Assembly (NCBI RefSeq): GCF_000737335.2 | Contig: NZ_JMCC02000080.1 | Coordinates: 1 to 64,000, forward strand | Origin: Enhygromyxa salina | GTDB lineage: Bacteria; Myxococcota_A; Polyangia; Nannocystales; Nannocystaceae | Reading direction: 5' to 3' | Length of the DNA stretch: 64,000 nucleotides | Part shown: positions 52,257-61,294 of the stretch, in pieces | How the letters are laid out: the number at the start of each line of letters is the position of its first letter | Numbering within the stretch: position 1 is the stretch's first letter | The notes under the pieces: model-generated | Databases searched by the model: none | What the model was told of the DNA's origin: nothing | Seen by the model: only the letters and a program-made list of their open reading frames with translations | Program-made: the position numbers and the translations under genes

Positions 52257-54008
52257 ATGGACGGCGGACAGATCATTGCGAGCGTACTCGAGCGCCAAGG
52301 CGTGCGGCAGCTCTACACCCTGTGTGGCGGGCACATCTCCCCGATCCTGGTCGCGGCCAAGCGCATCGGCATCGACATCATCGACGTGCGCGACGAGGCC
52401 AGCGCCGTGTTCGCGGCGGACGCGACCGCGCGCATGACCGGGATCCCCGGGGTCGCTGCGGTCACGGCCGGGCCCGGCCTCACCAACACGATCACGGCCG
52501 TCAAGAACGCGCAGCTGGCCGAGTCGCCGCTGGTGATCTTTGGCGGCGCGACGGCGACGGTGCTCGAAGGCCGCGGCTCGCTGCAGGACATCGATCAGGT
52601 CGCGCTCATGCAGCCCCACGTCAAGCAGGTGTTCACGCCTCGCTCCGTGCGGCAGCTGGTCCCGACCATCGAGGCTGCGTTTCGGATCGCACAAGAGGGC
52701 GTGCCGGGGCCGGTGTTCGTCGAGACCCCGGTGGATCTGCTGTACCCCGAGGCGACCGTGCGCGAGTGGTACATCGATCAGGGCGGCGTCAAGAAGCCGA
52801 AGAACCTGGTCGGCTACGCAACCCGGGCGTTCCTCGAGCAGCACCTCGCGCGGCAATTTTGGGGCGCGCCCGGTCCCAAGGCCCAAGCGCCCGTCCCCGT
52901 GCCCATGCACGACGCCAACCGCCGCGACGTCGACAAGCTGCTGGGTTGGCTGCGCGAGGCCAAGCGACCCGTGTTCGTGGTTGGCAGTCAAACCGTGTCT
53001 GTCGCCGCCCAGGCGCCCGCGATCGCGGCCGCGCTCGAGTCGATCGGCGTGCCCGTGTGGCTGGCCGGCGGCGCGCGAGGCCTGCTCGGGCAACAACACC
53101 ACCTGCAGTACCGGCACAAGCGAACGGCGTCGCTCAAGGCCGCCGACCTGGTCGTAGTGTTCGGGTTTCCGCTCGATTTCCGCCTGGGCTACGGGCGCTC
53201 GATCGGCAGCAAGGCCAAGCTCGTCACGGTCAACCTCGGCGCCAGTGCGCTGACCCAGAACCGACGTCCCACCCTGGGGGTCCACGCCCACCCGGGTCGC
53301 TTCATCACCCAGATCGCGGCGGGCCTTGGCGACGGGGCCGGAGCCCAAAACGCCCAGCGCTGGCAGCCATGGTTTGACGAGATCAGCGAGCGCGAGCAGG
53401 CCCGGGACGCCGAGATCGTCGAGCAGGGCAAGGCCGAGGTCGACGGCGTCAACCCGATCGATCTGTTCTTGCAGCTCGAGCAGCTGATGGCCGACGACAG
53501 CGTGTTGGTGGTCGACGGCGGCGACTTCGTGGCGACCGCTGCATACATCGTTCGCCCGCGTCGGCCCCTGTCTTGGCTCGATCCCGGTGTATTTGGCACG
53601 CTGGGCGTCGGCGGCGGATTCGCCGTTGCCAGCTGCGCGGTACGCCCCGAAGCCGAGGTCTGGCTGATCTACGGCGACGGCTCGTCGGGCTACTCGCTGG
53701 CCGAGATCGACACCTGCGTGCGCCGGGGCCTGGCCCCAATTGCGATTATTGGAAACGACGGATCCTGGCAGCAGATCGCCCGCGACCAGATCGAGATCCT
53801 TGGCGACGCTTGCGGAACCGAGCTGCTGCGAACCGCCTACCACACCGTGGCCGAAGGTTACGGCGGTCGCGGTTTGCTGCTCGACGATCCTGCCAAGATC
53901 GAGGCGACCCTGCGCGAGGCCCAGGCGATCGCAAAGCAAGGCACGCCGGTTGTCATCAATGTGATGATCGGCAACACCGACTTTCGCAAAGGCTCGATCT
54001 CAATGTAG
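52257..54008 (+). CDS. Thiamine-diphosphate enzyme, ILVBL/2-hydroxyacyl-CoA lyase 2 type
   Basis: A 583-residue acetolactate-synthase-fold enzyme. The N-terminal block YTLCGGHISPIL, DEASAVFAADATARMTG (catalytic Glu47), AAVTAGPGLTNTITAVKNAQ, GRGSLQDIDQVAL and GPVFVETPVDLLYP follow closely the pattern of eukaryotic ILVBL/HACL2 and its bacterial relatives. The C-terminal ThDP/Mg site is GDGSSGYSLAEIDT near residue 475 with GNDGSW. By family knowledge it could cleave 2-hydroxyacyl-CoA or make acetolactate; the ILVBL-like signature favours a lyase or ligase of CoA-linked or aldehyde substrates over branched-chain amino acid synthesis, and no ilvN or ilvC is nearby. It is coupled with the thioesterase upstream. 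Confidence 0.85.
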   Translation: MDGGQIIASVLERQGVRQLYTLCGGHISPILVAAKRIGIDIIDVRDEASAVFAADATARMTGIPGVAAVTAGPGLTNTITAVKNAQLAESPLVIFGGATATVLEGRGSLQDIDQVALMQPHVKQVFTPRSVRQLVPTIEAAFRIAQEGVPGPVFVETPVDLLYPEATVREWYIDQGGVKKPKNLVGYATRAFLEQHLARQFWGAPGPKAQAPVPVPMHDANRRDVDKLLGWLREAKRPVFVVGSQTVSVAAQAPAIAAALESIGVPVWLAGGARGLLGQQHHLQYRHKRTASLKAADLVVVFGFPLDFRLGYGRSIGSKAKLVTVNLGASALTQNRRPTLGVHAHPGRFITQIAAGLGDGAGAQNAQRWQPWFDEISEREQARDAEIVEQGKAEVDGVNPIDLFLQLEQLMADDSVLVVDGGDFVATAAYIVRPRRPLSWLDPGVFGTLGVGGGFAVASCAVRPEAEVWLIYGDGSSGYSLAEIDTCVRRGLAPIAIIGNDGSWQQIARDQIEILGDACGTELLRTAYHTVAEGYGGRGLLLDDPAKIEATLREAQAIAKQGTPVVINVMIGNTDFRKGSISM

Positions 54009-54105
54009 GGCATGCCAGTCACTTGCGCGGCATCGAGGCTGGTCGCCGCGTGCTGGACTTGGGTCGCGCCGTGCATGCTCAGCCGTGAACATGCACACCG
54101 ATCAA

Positions 54106-54609
54106 CTACAGGTTGGCGAGTTCGTCGCCGCTGTCGCTCGCTCGAAGCTGTGGAAGCGAAGCTGTCGCGGGCTCGGCTGGGGCGCGGTGGGGCGCTGGGG
54201 TCCCCACAGCTTTTGCAGCTCGCGCTGGATCAGCTGACGTCGCGGCGAGTACCAACTGGCCGCCTTCGGGACGACGAGCCGAAGCACCGCGAGGCCCAGC
54301 GAGGCGACGACGCTCTCGCTGCTCGTGGGCTTGGTCGCAGGCGTATGCGAGGGCCCGCGTCGCCGGGCGCAGGGGCTGGTTTGAGAGGCAGGCAGGGTCG
54401 GGAGTTGGTGGGAGACGCGGGACATCGGGCAGCTCGTGTCCCCACGATCCGATCCCCACCCCCGGACCGTCAGGGACGGCGGTGCCACCGAAGCCGGCCT
54501 CGTAGGGGGGCGTCTGGGTCACGAATTCGCGCGCGCTGCCAGGCCGCATCAGAGCGTCACCAACCGTCACCAAGGCTGGCGACGCTCGAACATGCCCAGA
54601 CCCGCTCAC
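54106..54609 (-). CDS. Doubtful hypothetical ORF downstream of the diguanylate cyclase
   Basis: A 167-residue frame starting at GTG 54609 and overlapping the cyclase stop by four bases (GTGA), a usual coupling arrangement. It is rich in Pro/Ala/Arg, has weaker third-position GC bias than true genes here and no recognised domain; it ends RASDSGDELANL. A plus-strand frame from ATG 54091 is equally unsupported. The whole 54009-54605 gap of 597 bp contains nothing better. Confidence 0.3.
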   Translation of the reverse strand: MSGSGHVRASPALVTVGDALMRPGSAREFVTQTPPYEAGFGGTAVPDGPGVGIGSWGHELPDVPRLPPTPDPACLSNQPLRPATRALAYACDQAHEQRERRRLAGPRGASARRPEGGQLVLAATSADPARAAKAVGTPAPHRAPAEPATASLPQLRASDSGDELANL

Positions 54610-55550
54610 CCGTCTGCGGGCCAGCTCCCGCCAACCTCGACCCGATCCCGCCCGCGACCTTTGGCCCGATACAGGGCCGCGTCTGCGGTCAGCACCAACA
54701 CCTCACGGTCGGGTCGCCCCTCGATCATGTCGGTCCCCGCGATCCCAACCGAGACCGTCTGCGGCCCGGTCTTGAGCTCGGCGGCCGACCTGGCGAACAC
54801 CCGACGGACTCGCTCCGCGAGCACCTTGGCTTGGTCCGCGGTCGTCTCGGGCGCGATGATCATGAACTCCTCCCCACCGTAGCGACAGGGGATGTCCGTG
54901 ACCCGCAGCTGGTCGCGCAGCACCTGGCCAAACAGCGCGAGCAGTTGGTCGCCGGCCATGTGCCCAAACCTGTCGTTGACCGCCTTGAAGTGATCGAGGT
55001 CGAACATCAGCAGCGAGAGCGGGCGTTGGTGGCGGGTCGCTCGAGAGAGCTCGACCATGATCCGCTCATCGAACACACGCCGGTTGCCAACCCCAGTCAG
55101 CGAGTCCGTTCGGGCAGCGCGCTCGAACTCGCGGCTCTTGTCCTCGAGCGCCTTGGTCAGCGCCCGGATCCGCAGCATCGCCTTGAGCCGCACGCGGAGC
55201 TCGAGCGGGTCGACGGGCTTGGTCAAGAAGTCATCGGCGCCGGCGTTGATGCACTGCTCGCGCACCTCTTTGCTGGTCAGCCCGGTCAGGAACACCATCG
55301 GCACATAGGACGCCGACTGCTCGCGCAGCAGCCGGGTCAGCTTGAGCCCGTCGACGTTGGGCATGACCGCGTCCATGAGCACGAGATCCGTGGAGCTGGG
55401 ATCGAAGGCACGCAGCGCATCGGTCCAGCCGTGGGCGACCGTCACTGCGTGACCGAACTCGAGCAAGATCGAGCTCGTCGCGGTCGCGGCCGCGGGATCA
55501 TCATCGACGACGAGGATCTGCGCGCGGACCACTTCGGGCTTGGACTTCAT
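54606..55550 (-). CDS. Response-regulator diguanylate cyclase (REC-GGEEF)
   Basis: From ATG 55550, 314 residues; an upstream start would add 16 unconserved residues. Residues 11-130 are a receiver with acidic pocket VVDDDP, acceptor Asp60 in LVLMDAVMPN and Lys in FLTKPVDP. Residues 145-310 are a GGDEF domain: RTDSLTGVGNRR, FDLDHFKAVNDRFGHMAGD and the active-site loop GGEEF near 224. The inhibitory I-site RxxD is present as RVTD exactly five residues before GGEEF, so product inhibition by c-di-GMP is expected. This resembles PleD/WspR-type regulators. No cognate kinase is adjacent. Confidence 0.93.
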   Translation of the reverse strand: MKSKPEVVRAQILVVDDDPAAATATSSILLEFGHAVTVAHGWTDALRAFDPSSTDLVLMDAVMPNVDGLKLTRLLREQSASYVPMVFLTGLTSKEVREQCINAGADDFLTKPVDPLELRVRLKAMLRIRALTKALEDKSREFERAARTDSLTGVGNRRVFDERIMVELSRATRHQRPLSLLMFDLDHFKAVNDRFGHMAGDQLLALFGQVLRDQLRVTDIPCRYGGEEFMIIAPETTADQAKVLAERVRRVFARSAAELKTGPQTVSVGIAGTDMIEGRPDREVLVLTADAALYRAKGRGRDRVEVGGSWPADG

Positions 55551-55670
55551 GCGAGCGTTGGCTGGGGCTCGTTCGAGCCTCCCCCTCGATGGTCTCACGA
55601 GCGCAACGAAGCTGTGGGCTCGCTTTCGCCGCAGCCGTTCGCTGGCCGCGAGCGGACGTGATGGCTCGCC

Positions 55671-57281
55671 TCAGCTAAAAGCGGCCTCGCCCGAGCTGGA
55701 AGCGGCCTCGCCCAGCCCAAAAGCAGAGCGCAGGGCGGCTACGCAGGGCTGGATCAGATTGGCCACCCCCTCGCGCCGCAGCCGTGTGCGCAGGTTGTCG
55801 TCCAGCACACCGTGGATGCGCAGGCTCGCGGGCACGCCCGCCGCAGCGGTTGTGACCGTGGCCTCTTGCATGGCCTGGTCGAGCCGTGCAAACGCAAACT
55901 CGACCAGGCTCGGCTCCGCCGTGTCGAGCATCCATCGCAGCGCTCGCCAGCCAAGCTGCGCGTGACGAAGCTCGTCTTGGGCGATCTGCGCGAGCGTGGC
56001 GGCGACCTGGCGGTCAGTCGCGTGGGCGGCCGCCTCGCGGGCCTCGATCGCGGCCAGGGTCTCGCCCACGCAGGCCTCGAGCACGAGCGCTTCAATGATC
56101 GCGTGGGTGCTTGGCGCGGTCACGCAGCCGCGAATGTCGAGGGGACCGGGTCCCACCGACGCGCCCGCGTAGGCGCTGGCCAGACCAAAGGCGAGGCGCG
56201 CGTGCTCGATCTCGTCGGTCATGGCGCGGTGGGTCTCGGCCAGCAAGTGTGGCGGCGCGCCGAGCTCGAGCAGCTGGGTGGCGAAGCGCGCAAACGAGGC
56301 GACCGAGGCGTGCTCGAACTGGCCGACCTGCGTCCAGTACTGGGCGAGCTGCTGGCGGGTCTGGGCGTCGAGCGGGTTCGGGCTGATCGCTGCGCACCAG
56401 TCCTCGCGCTGGGTCGTGCTGGCCACCCGGGCGTGGCCGCTGATCAAGAACGGTCGCCCGCAGTCACCCTCGCACCAACCTGGCGGCTCGCAGCTAAAGC
56501 CTGGCGCGCCTGAGGCCGAGCAGTAAAACTGCGTCGGCTCGCCCTCGGGAAAGCTTGGGCAAGGCGCGTCGGGGCAGTCCGCGTTGACGTGGCACTCGTC
56601 GGTTGGGGACGCGCAGGCGAGGCTGTAGGAGTCGTCGCAGATCCCCGGGTCGAGGCTGAGGCCGCACAGACCGTCGTTGCAGTCGTCGGTGGTGATGCAC
56701 CCGGCGGGGATGCACTGCGACGCCTCGCCGATCACCCCCGCGCAGGCGCAGACCGAGCCGGGGTCGCAGTCGGCATCGCTGGCGCAGCCGTAGTGGCAGC
56801 CGCAGCTGCCCCAGATGTCGAGCGCGCAGCTGCCGTGGGGTTGCTCGAGGCAGTCGGCGGCCGTCTGGCACCCGGACATGGAGTCGGCGCAGGCGGGGGC
56901 GTCGGGGCCTTGGGGGCCCACGCACTCGACCGCTTCGACGCGATGGATGAAGCCGCCCTCGCACTCGACGAAGCCGCTGGGGAGCTCGCTGTTGGCTTGC
57001 GTGATCGGGGTGGGGTTGGTGCACTCGAAGGGGTCTGGCGGCGGACCGGTCTCGTCGCCGTCGCCGTCGCCCGAGTCGCCGTCGCCATCGCCGTCGCCCG
57101 TTGTGGTGCTGGTGCTCGTGGAAGCGCTGTCGCTCGAGTCCGCGGAGTCGGCAGTGTCGACGTTGCCGTCGGTTCCGTTCTCTTCGCCCATGTCGGTGCC
57201 GCTGGTGCGGCTGACACACGCGAGCTCGAGACCGAGGGCGGCGATGATACTGAGGTATGCGGGGTCGAGCTTGGTCTTCAT
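55671..57281 (-). CDS. Lipoprotein with Cys-rich region and ferritin-like di-iron domain
   Basis: From ATG 57281, 536 residues. The signal peptide ends LELAC (Cys22), then a Ser/Thr/Gly/Asp linker. Residues about 85-290 contain about 25 Cys in blocks such as CHYGCASDADCDPGSVCAC and CNDGLCGLSLDPGICDD, likely disulphide-bonded. From about 305 the domain is helical: QFEHASVASFARFATQLLEL, MTDEIEHARLAFGLA, VLEACVGETLAAIEAREA and IAQDELRHAQLGWRAL. The pairs of E/ExxH motifs in a four-helix arrangement match the ferritin-like superfamily and should bind two metals. Surface-anchored ferritin-like domains are uncommon outside this family of myxobacteria; an oxidase or metal-binding role is possible. 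Confidence 0.85.
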   Translation of the reverse strand: MKTKLDPAYLSIIAALGLELACVSRTSGTDMGEENGTDGNVDTADSADSSDSASTSTSTTTGDGDGDGDSGDGDGDETGPPPDPFECTNPTPITQANSELPSGFVECEGGFIHRVEAVECVGPQGPDAPACADSMSGCQTAADCLEQPHGSCALDIWGSCGCHYGCASDADCDPGSVCACAGVIGEASQCIPAGCITTDDCNDGLCGLSLDPGICDDSYSLACASPTDECHVNADCPDAPCPSFPEGEPTQFYCSASGAPGFSCEPPGWCEGDCGRPFLISGHARVASTTQREDWCAAISPNPLDAQTRQQLAQYWTQVGQFEHASVASFARFATQLLELGAPPHLLAETHRAMTDEIEHARLAFGLASAYAGASVGPGPLDIRGCVTAPSTHAIIEALVLEACVGETLAAIEAREAAAHATDRQVAATLAQIAQDELRHAQLGWRALRWMLDTAEPSLVEFAFARLDQAMQEATVTTAAAGVPASLRIHGVLDDNLRTRLRREGVANLIQPCVAALRSAFGLGEAASSSGEAAFS

Positions 57282-57350
57282 GGCAGGGGGGTATCGTGCC
57301 ACGAACGGGGCTGCTCGATCACCCTGACCCGAAGAAGGGCGCCTGAGCGC

Positions 57351-60065
57351 TCAGCGCGGGTCTGGCGTGCCGACGAGCTCGGGTGCGATCCGAGCCAGGA
57401 CGATCTCGGCCGCCTGGCGCATTTCTGGAGACAGGGCGAGCAAGATGTCTGGGGAGCTGTTCTCCGCGGCTTCGAGCGCCGCGATCATCGGTGCCCAAGC
57501 CTCGGCGTCTCGGAGCGTTTGCAGTAGCGCGCGAGCCTTCTCGGCGTGGCCGTGGTGGACGACTTCGGCGAAGAACTTCAGGATCGCGGGCCAAGCCTCT
57601 CGGCGATACGTCTCGTCGCTCACCGCCAAGAACTGCGCGGCCGCTTCGGCAGGCCAGGCTCCGCGTGCGGCTTGGATGTAGGCTAGCGTATGCCCGTAAT
57701 GAGGGACGTCCGGGGCTCCATCGACCGCCGTTTGGGCGCTCCGCTCCGCGGACTCGAGATCGCCGCCGGACGAGTAGAGGAACCATGCGAAATTGTTGTG
57801 CCATTTAGGCTCGCGCGGTTCGAGTTCGATTGCGCGCCGGTACGCGGCCTCGGCTTCGTCCACGCGAGCCAAATAGTTGTGTAGAAGTTGAGCGAGCCCG
57901 CTCCATGCATGGGCGAAGTTGGGGTCGAGTTCGATCGCGCGCCGGTACGCGGCTTCGGCCTCGTCGAAACGCCCGAGGTGGTCCTGCAGGAGGTTGGCGA
58001 GCCCGTTCCATGAGTGGACGTGGTTGGGGTCGAGTTCGATCGCGCGCCGGAAAGCGTCCTCGGCCTCGTCGACGGCTACGAGTTGCTTGGAGTACGTGAT
58101 GCCCAACGCAAATAGACTATCCGCCGAGATTGACTCCGGGTCCGATTCATCGACTATTTGCAGACGATTCATCGCCCCGACGTGAGATGCCCGCGCCGCC
58201 CAACCAACACGAACCCAATGTTGTTGGGTGGCGTGGATGGAATCATCAAATTCCCGAGGATCAACGGTGCCACCGGAGTTTGACTTGTAGGCCAACAGAC
58301 TGGGCAAGATCGCGGGATCCTCGCACACCTCGACTGCGCTCTTGATGTCATCAGTGGCAAGATCGTTGTCGACGTAGCCCTTACGAATGGCACCGCGGAT
58401 GGCCTCGGCAACCGCAGGGGAAAACCACGTCGGCCACTTGTGTTCTTGCTCGTCAATCAAGAACGCACGCATGAGAGCGAGCTGCGTCGCGGTTAGTACC
58501 TGAGTAGTGATGTAAAACTTCTGCTGCGCCGACAGCATCAGAGTGCTCCCCAGCAACTCCCAAAACCGCTGACCATCGAGCCCTTCCGGCCAATCCCAAT
58601 CCGCATTGAGCACCGCCCGCTCAGCCTTGGCGAGCGCGGTGAGCCGCTCGGCTCGCGTCTTCAACTCGCGATCCTCCCCGTCGAGATCCAGCACCCCCTC
58701 CAGCTTCGAGCGCGGGTCAGCCAAGATCGCCCGCAGGCTGTGAGTCTCGAGCGCGTGCCGAAGCCCAGGCTCCCGGGCCACCTGCGCCAGCGCGAACCCA
58801 AAGTCCGCGCCGTGCGAGCTCTCGGGTGCCCGTAGGTGGCGCAACCCCCGGCCGCGCAGGTCCTGCGACGGAAAAAACAGCTCGATGAACTTCACCAAGA
58901 ACAGCAACCGCCGCCGCATCCGACGACTCGCGCGCATCAAGTACCAAATATTGAAGAACCGCTCGCTAATCTGAAACCCAATCCGCTTGCTCCCCGGCAG
59001 CCGCGTCTTCTCCACCACCCCCTGCTTGACCAGCCGATTCAGCTGCGCCGACGTCAAGCTCACATCCAAGCGCAGCCGGTCCGCCAAGTCGCGCGCGGTC
59101 GCGGGATCCCACATCAGCGCGAGCCCATCGACGACCCGCTGCGCCTGCGGGGCCAGCTCTTCGAAGCGATGCTTGTAGAGCGGCGTAATCTGATCCAACA
59201 AACGCTCGAGATCGCTGCGTGCGTCGCCCTCCGTCCCCTGCGACAACAGGTTGAACAGCAGCACGAGCGTGCGCGGGTTGCCGCCGGACAACAATCGCAG
59301 CGTCTGGATCCTACCGGGCTCGCGGTCGATCAGCTCGAGCACGTGGGGCTGATCGGTGAGCGTTGCGAGGTGGCGCATGATCTCGAACGCCTGCGCCTCG
59401 TCGAGCCCCTCGAGGTTGTGCACGCGAAAGAAGTCGTAGAACGCCTTGTCGTAGCGAAAGCTGCTCTCCAGGGCCTGGCTCGTCGCGCCCATCACCAGCA
59501 GTCGCGGCTCGCGGGACAGGACCTCGCGCAGCGCCCAGTCGTCTTGGTCCAGCCGCCCAAGCACGAGGTCCACGTTGTCGATCAGCAACACCAACCGGCG
59601 CTGGATCCCGTCGGCCATGCTCAACAGCAGCTTCAGCGCGCTCGCGCGACGGGTCGCCTCGTCGGCCGTCGTGGCGATCTCGTTGATCTGCTCATCGATC
59701 GACCGTAGCGACTCGCGCTGGCCCCTCGCCTCGAGCGAGTCCGCCAGCGCGTCGACGCAGTTGAGCCAAAAGTCCGACAAGCTCGCGACGTTGTATTGCT
59801 CCTCGGGAAACACCAACGGCAACCAGCGCTGATCCAGCTCGGGGTCGTCCTCGATCGCGAAGCGCAGGCGGCGAAGCAGGGTCGTCTTGCCCATGCCGCG
59901 GCGCCCGACGATGAGGTGGTGCTGCGCCAGACCGCTGATCTCGTCACGCAGATCCCGAACCAAGCGATCGAGCAGCGGCTGACGAGCGACGAACAGGCGG
60001 ATCAGCTCTTGCTTGGCCAGCAAGTCGGGGTTGTAGACAGCCACCCCGTGGAGCTCCGGGCTCAC
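57351..60065 (-). CDS. Large P-loop ATPase with C-terminal TPRs
   Basis: A 904-residue protein from GTG 60065. Walker A VGRRGMGKTT at 53-62 and Walker B LVLLIDNVD near 160 identify an AAA/STAND-type NTPase; GLDEAQAFEIMRHLATL and LSGGNPRTLVLLFNLLSQ are the usual helical lid. A winged-helix-like segment follows (LDVSLTSAQLNRLVKQGVVE, ISERFFNIWYLMRAS). After a long helical middle, about 670-800 contains tetratricopeptide repeats (AEDAFRRAIELDPNHVHSWN, AEAAYRRAIELDPNFAHAWS). The GTG overlaps the stop of the preceding ATPase by four bases, so synthesis is coupled. The architecture is that of signal-transducing ATPases; ligand unknown. Confidence 0.88.
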   Translation of the reverse strand: MSPELHGVAVYNPDLLAKQELIRLFVARQPLLDRLVRDLRDEISGLAQHHLIVGRRGMGKTTLLRRLRFAIEDDPELDQRWLPLVFPEEQYNVASLSDFWLNCVDALADSLEARGQRESLRSIDEQINEIATTADEATRRASALKLLLSMADGIQRRLVLLIDNVDLVLGRLDQDDWALREVLSREPRLLVMGATSQALESSFRYDKAFYDFFRVHNLEGLDEAQAFEIMRHLATLTDQPHVLELIDREPGRIQTLRLLSGGNPRTLVLLFNLLSQGTEGDARSDLERLLDQITPLYKHRFEELAPQAQRVVDGLALMWDPATARDLADRLRLDVSLTSAQLNRLVKQGVVEKTRLPGSKRIGFQISERFFNIWYLMRASRRMRRRLLFLVKFIELFFPSQDLRGRGLRHLRAPESSHGADFGFALAQVAREPGLRHALETHSLRAILADPRSKLEGVLDLDGEDRELKTRAERLTALAKAERAVLNADWDWPEGLDGQRFWELLGSTLMLSAQQKFYITTQVLTATQLALMRAFLIDEQEHKWPTWFSPAVAEAIRGAIRKGYVDNDLATDDIKSAVEVCEDPAILPSLLAYKSNSGGTVDPREFDDSIHATQQHWVRVGWAARASHVGAMNRLQIVDESDPESISADSLFALGITYSKQLVAVDEAEDAFRRAIELDPNHVHSWNGLANLLQDHLGRFDEAEAAYRRAIELDPNFAHAWSGLAQLLHNYLARVDEAEAAYRRAIELEPREPKWHNNFAWFLYSSGGDLESAERSAQTAVDGAPDVPHYGHTLAYIQAARGAWPAEAAAQFLAVSDETYRREAWPAILKFFAEVVHHGHAEKARALLQTLRDAEAWAPMIAALEAAENSSPDILLALSPEMRQAAEIVLARIAPELVGTPDPR

Positions 60066-61213
60066 GACAGCACCATCGATCGCCAGTAGTCGCGCAGCAG
60101 CGGTGAACGAAAGCGCCAGCGATCGCTGTCCTCGACCAGATAGCCGTCGCTCTCGAGCACGCCCAGCAGGTAGCGCGTGAGCTGCTCGTCGGCGCCCCGG
60201 CCGTGCATGAGCTCGCGCATGACTGATTTGGGTGCACCGCTGGTGTCGCGCGCGGCAGCCTCCAGCAGCGCCAAGGCGTGATCCTCATCGATCGGGCCCA
60301 GCTCATCGAGCAGCCGCTGAACCCAGGTGTCGAAGTAGCTCTTGTGCGAGTTGGTCAGGAGCCGGTCGTAGGCTTGGTCAACGGACGCGATATCGGGCGT
60401 GATGACCTCGAGATCGCGCACCATCGAGAACAACAATTGGAGGTGATAGGGGATCAGCCAGTCGATTTTGTCGAGGATGTGCCCGTTGACTTCGTCGCTC
60501 AGCTCAATCGAGTAGGTCGCAGCGAGATCCGCCAGGAAGTCGCGTGCATGCTCCCGAGAAAAGCCACCGAGTCGCACGATCGCTAGATCGTTAATCGTGT
60601 CGCCAAGCCGTTCGCGTTGGGTCACCGTGTCGAGTCCGATCGAACCACACACCAGCCACCGCACGCCCAGGCGCGCCTGCCGATCACCGCGAACGTGCCT
60701 GAACCAATTGAGGAATAGCCGGGCACGCTCGCGTCCGTGCACGCGCAAGAGGTTGAGCACGAAGATCGGGAGCTCGTCCAACATCAAGACGCAGCGCCCG
60801 TCGACCGTCCGGAGTATTTGCAGCAGCTCGGCGCCGATGTCCTGCCACTGCTGCATCTCCAGCTCGACGCTGATCTTGTCGACGCTGAGCTTCTTGACGC
60901 GGTCGAGCAATTTCTGAGCGCGACTGACGATCTTGGCACCCGGGCCACGGTCCCCCGCGAGGATCTCCAGCAGCGCATGCAAGAACGCCAGCTCCGTGCT
61001 GTGGCTGGCAACGCTCGCAAAGATCGCCTTGAAGTTGTGTGTTTCGGCGGTGGCCTCGAGCTTGTAGAGCAGCGATGTCTTGCCGACCCGTCGGGGCGCG
61101 AGCAGCAGGACATGATCGGTCTCGAGCCTGTCCCAGAGTCGGGCCTGCATCTCTTCTCGGTCGTAGAAATTCTGACCTTCGACGGGGCTCCCGATCGTGT
61201 TTCGGATGCTCAT
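60062..61213 (-). CDS. P-loop ATPase, first gene of a coupled pair
   Basis: A 383-residue protein from ATG 61213. EGQNFYDREEMQARLWDRL and LLAPRRVGKTSLLYKL (Lys45) followed by CVLMLDELPIFVLNL near 143 are typical of the ATPase family seen in archaea and many bacteria beside defence or unknown genes. The C-terminal part (LDKIDWLIPYHLQLLFSMV, YLVEDSDRWRFRSPLLRDYW) has the helical and winged-helix pattern of that family. The gene ends in a GTGA overlap with the larger ATPase gene. Its start lies 11 bp from the array of palindromic repeats, which therefore covers its promoter. Confidence 0.88.
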   Translation of the reverse strand: MSIRNTIGSPVEGQNFYDREEMQARLWDRLETDHVLLLAPRRVGKTSLLYKLEATAETHNFKAIFASVASHSTELAFLHALLEILAGDRGPGAKIVSRAQKLLDRVKKLSVDKISVELEMQQWQDIGAELLQILRTVDGRCVLMLDELPIFVLNLLRVHGRERARLFLNWFRHVRGDRQARLGVRWLVCGSIGLDTVTQRERLGDTINDLAIVRLGGFSREHARDFLADLAATYSIELSDEVNGHILDKIDWLIPYHLQLLFSMVRDLEVITPDIASVDQAYDRLLTNSHKSYFDTWVQRLLDELGPIDEDHALALLEAAARDTSGAPKSVMRELMHGRGADEQLTRYLLGVLESDGYLVEDSDRWRFRSPLLRDYWRSMVLS

Positions 61214-61224
61214 GCAGGTCGACG

Positions 61225-61294
61225 TTTACAACAAATCTGTTGTAAAACAAATCTGTTGTAAAACAAATCTGTTGTAAAACAAATCTGTTGTAAA
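61225..61294. promoter_or_regulatory. Four exact 16-bp palindromic repeats upstream of the ATPase operon
   Basis: Four perfect consecutive copies of ACAAATCTGTTGTAAA (61231-61246, 61247-61262, 61263-61278, 61279-61294). With the preceding TTTAC the first forms an exact 9-bp inverted repeat TTTACAACA / TGTTGTAAA around AATC (61225-61246), and each junction forms TTGTAAAACAA. The block is strongly AT-rich in very GC-rich surroundings and lies directly before the minus-strand start at 61213. It looks like an iterated operator or a promoter-operator array. Confidence 0.85.

Noticed and set aside
61225..61294. CRISPR array or iteron replication origin
   Set aside because: Units are contiguous with no spacers and there is no cas or rep gene nearby; an operator array explains the palindrome and its position better.
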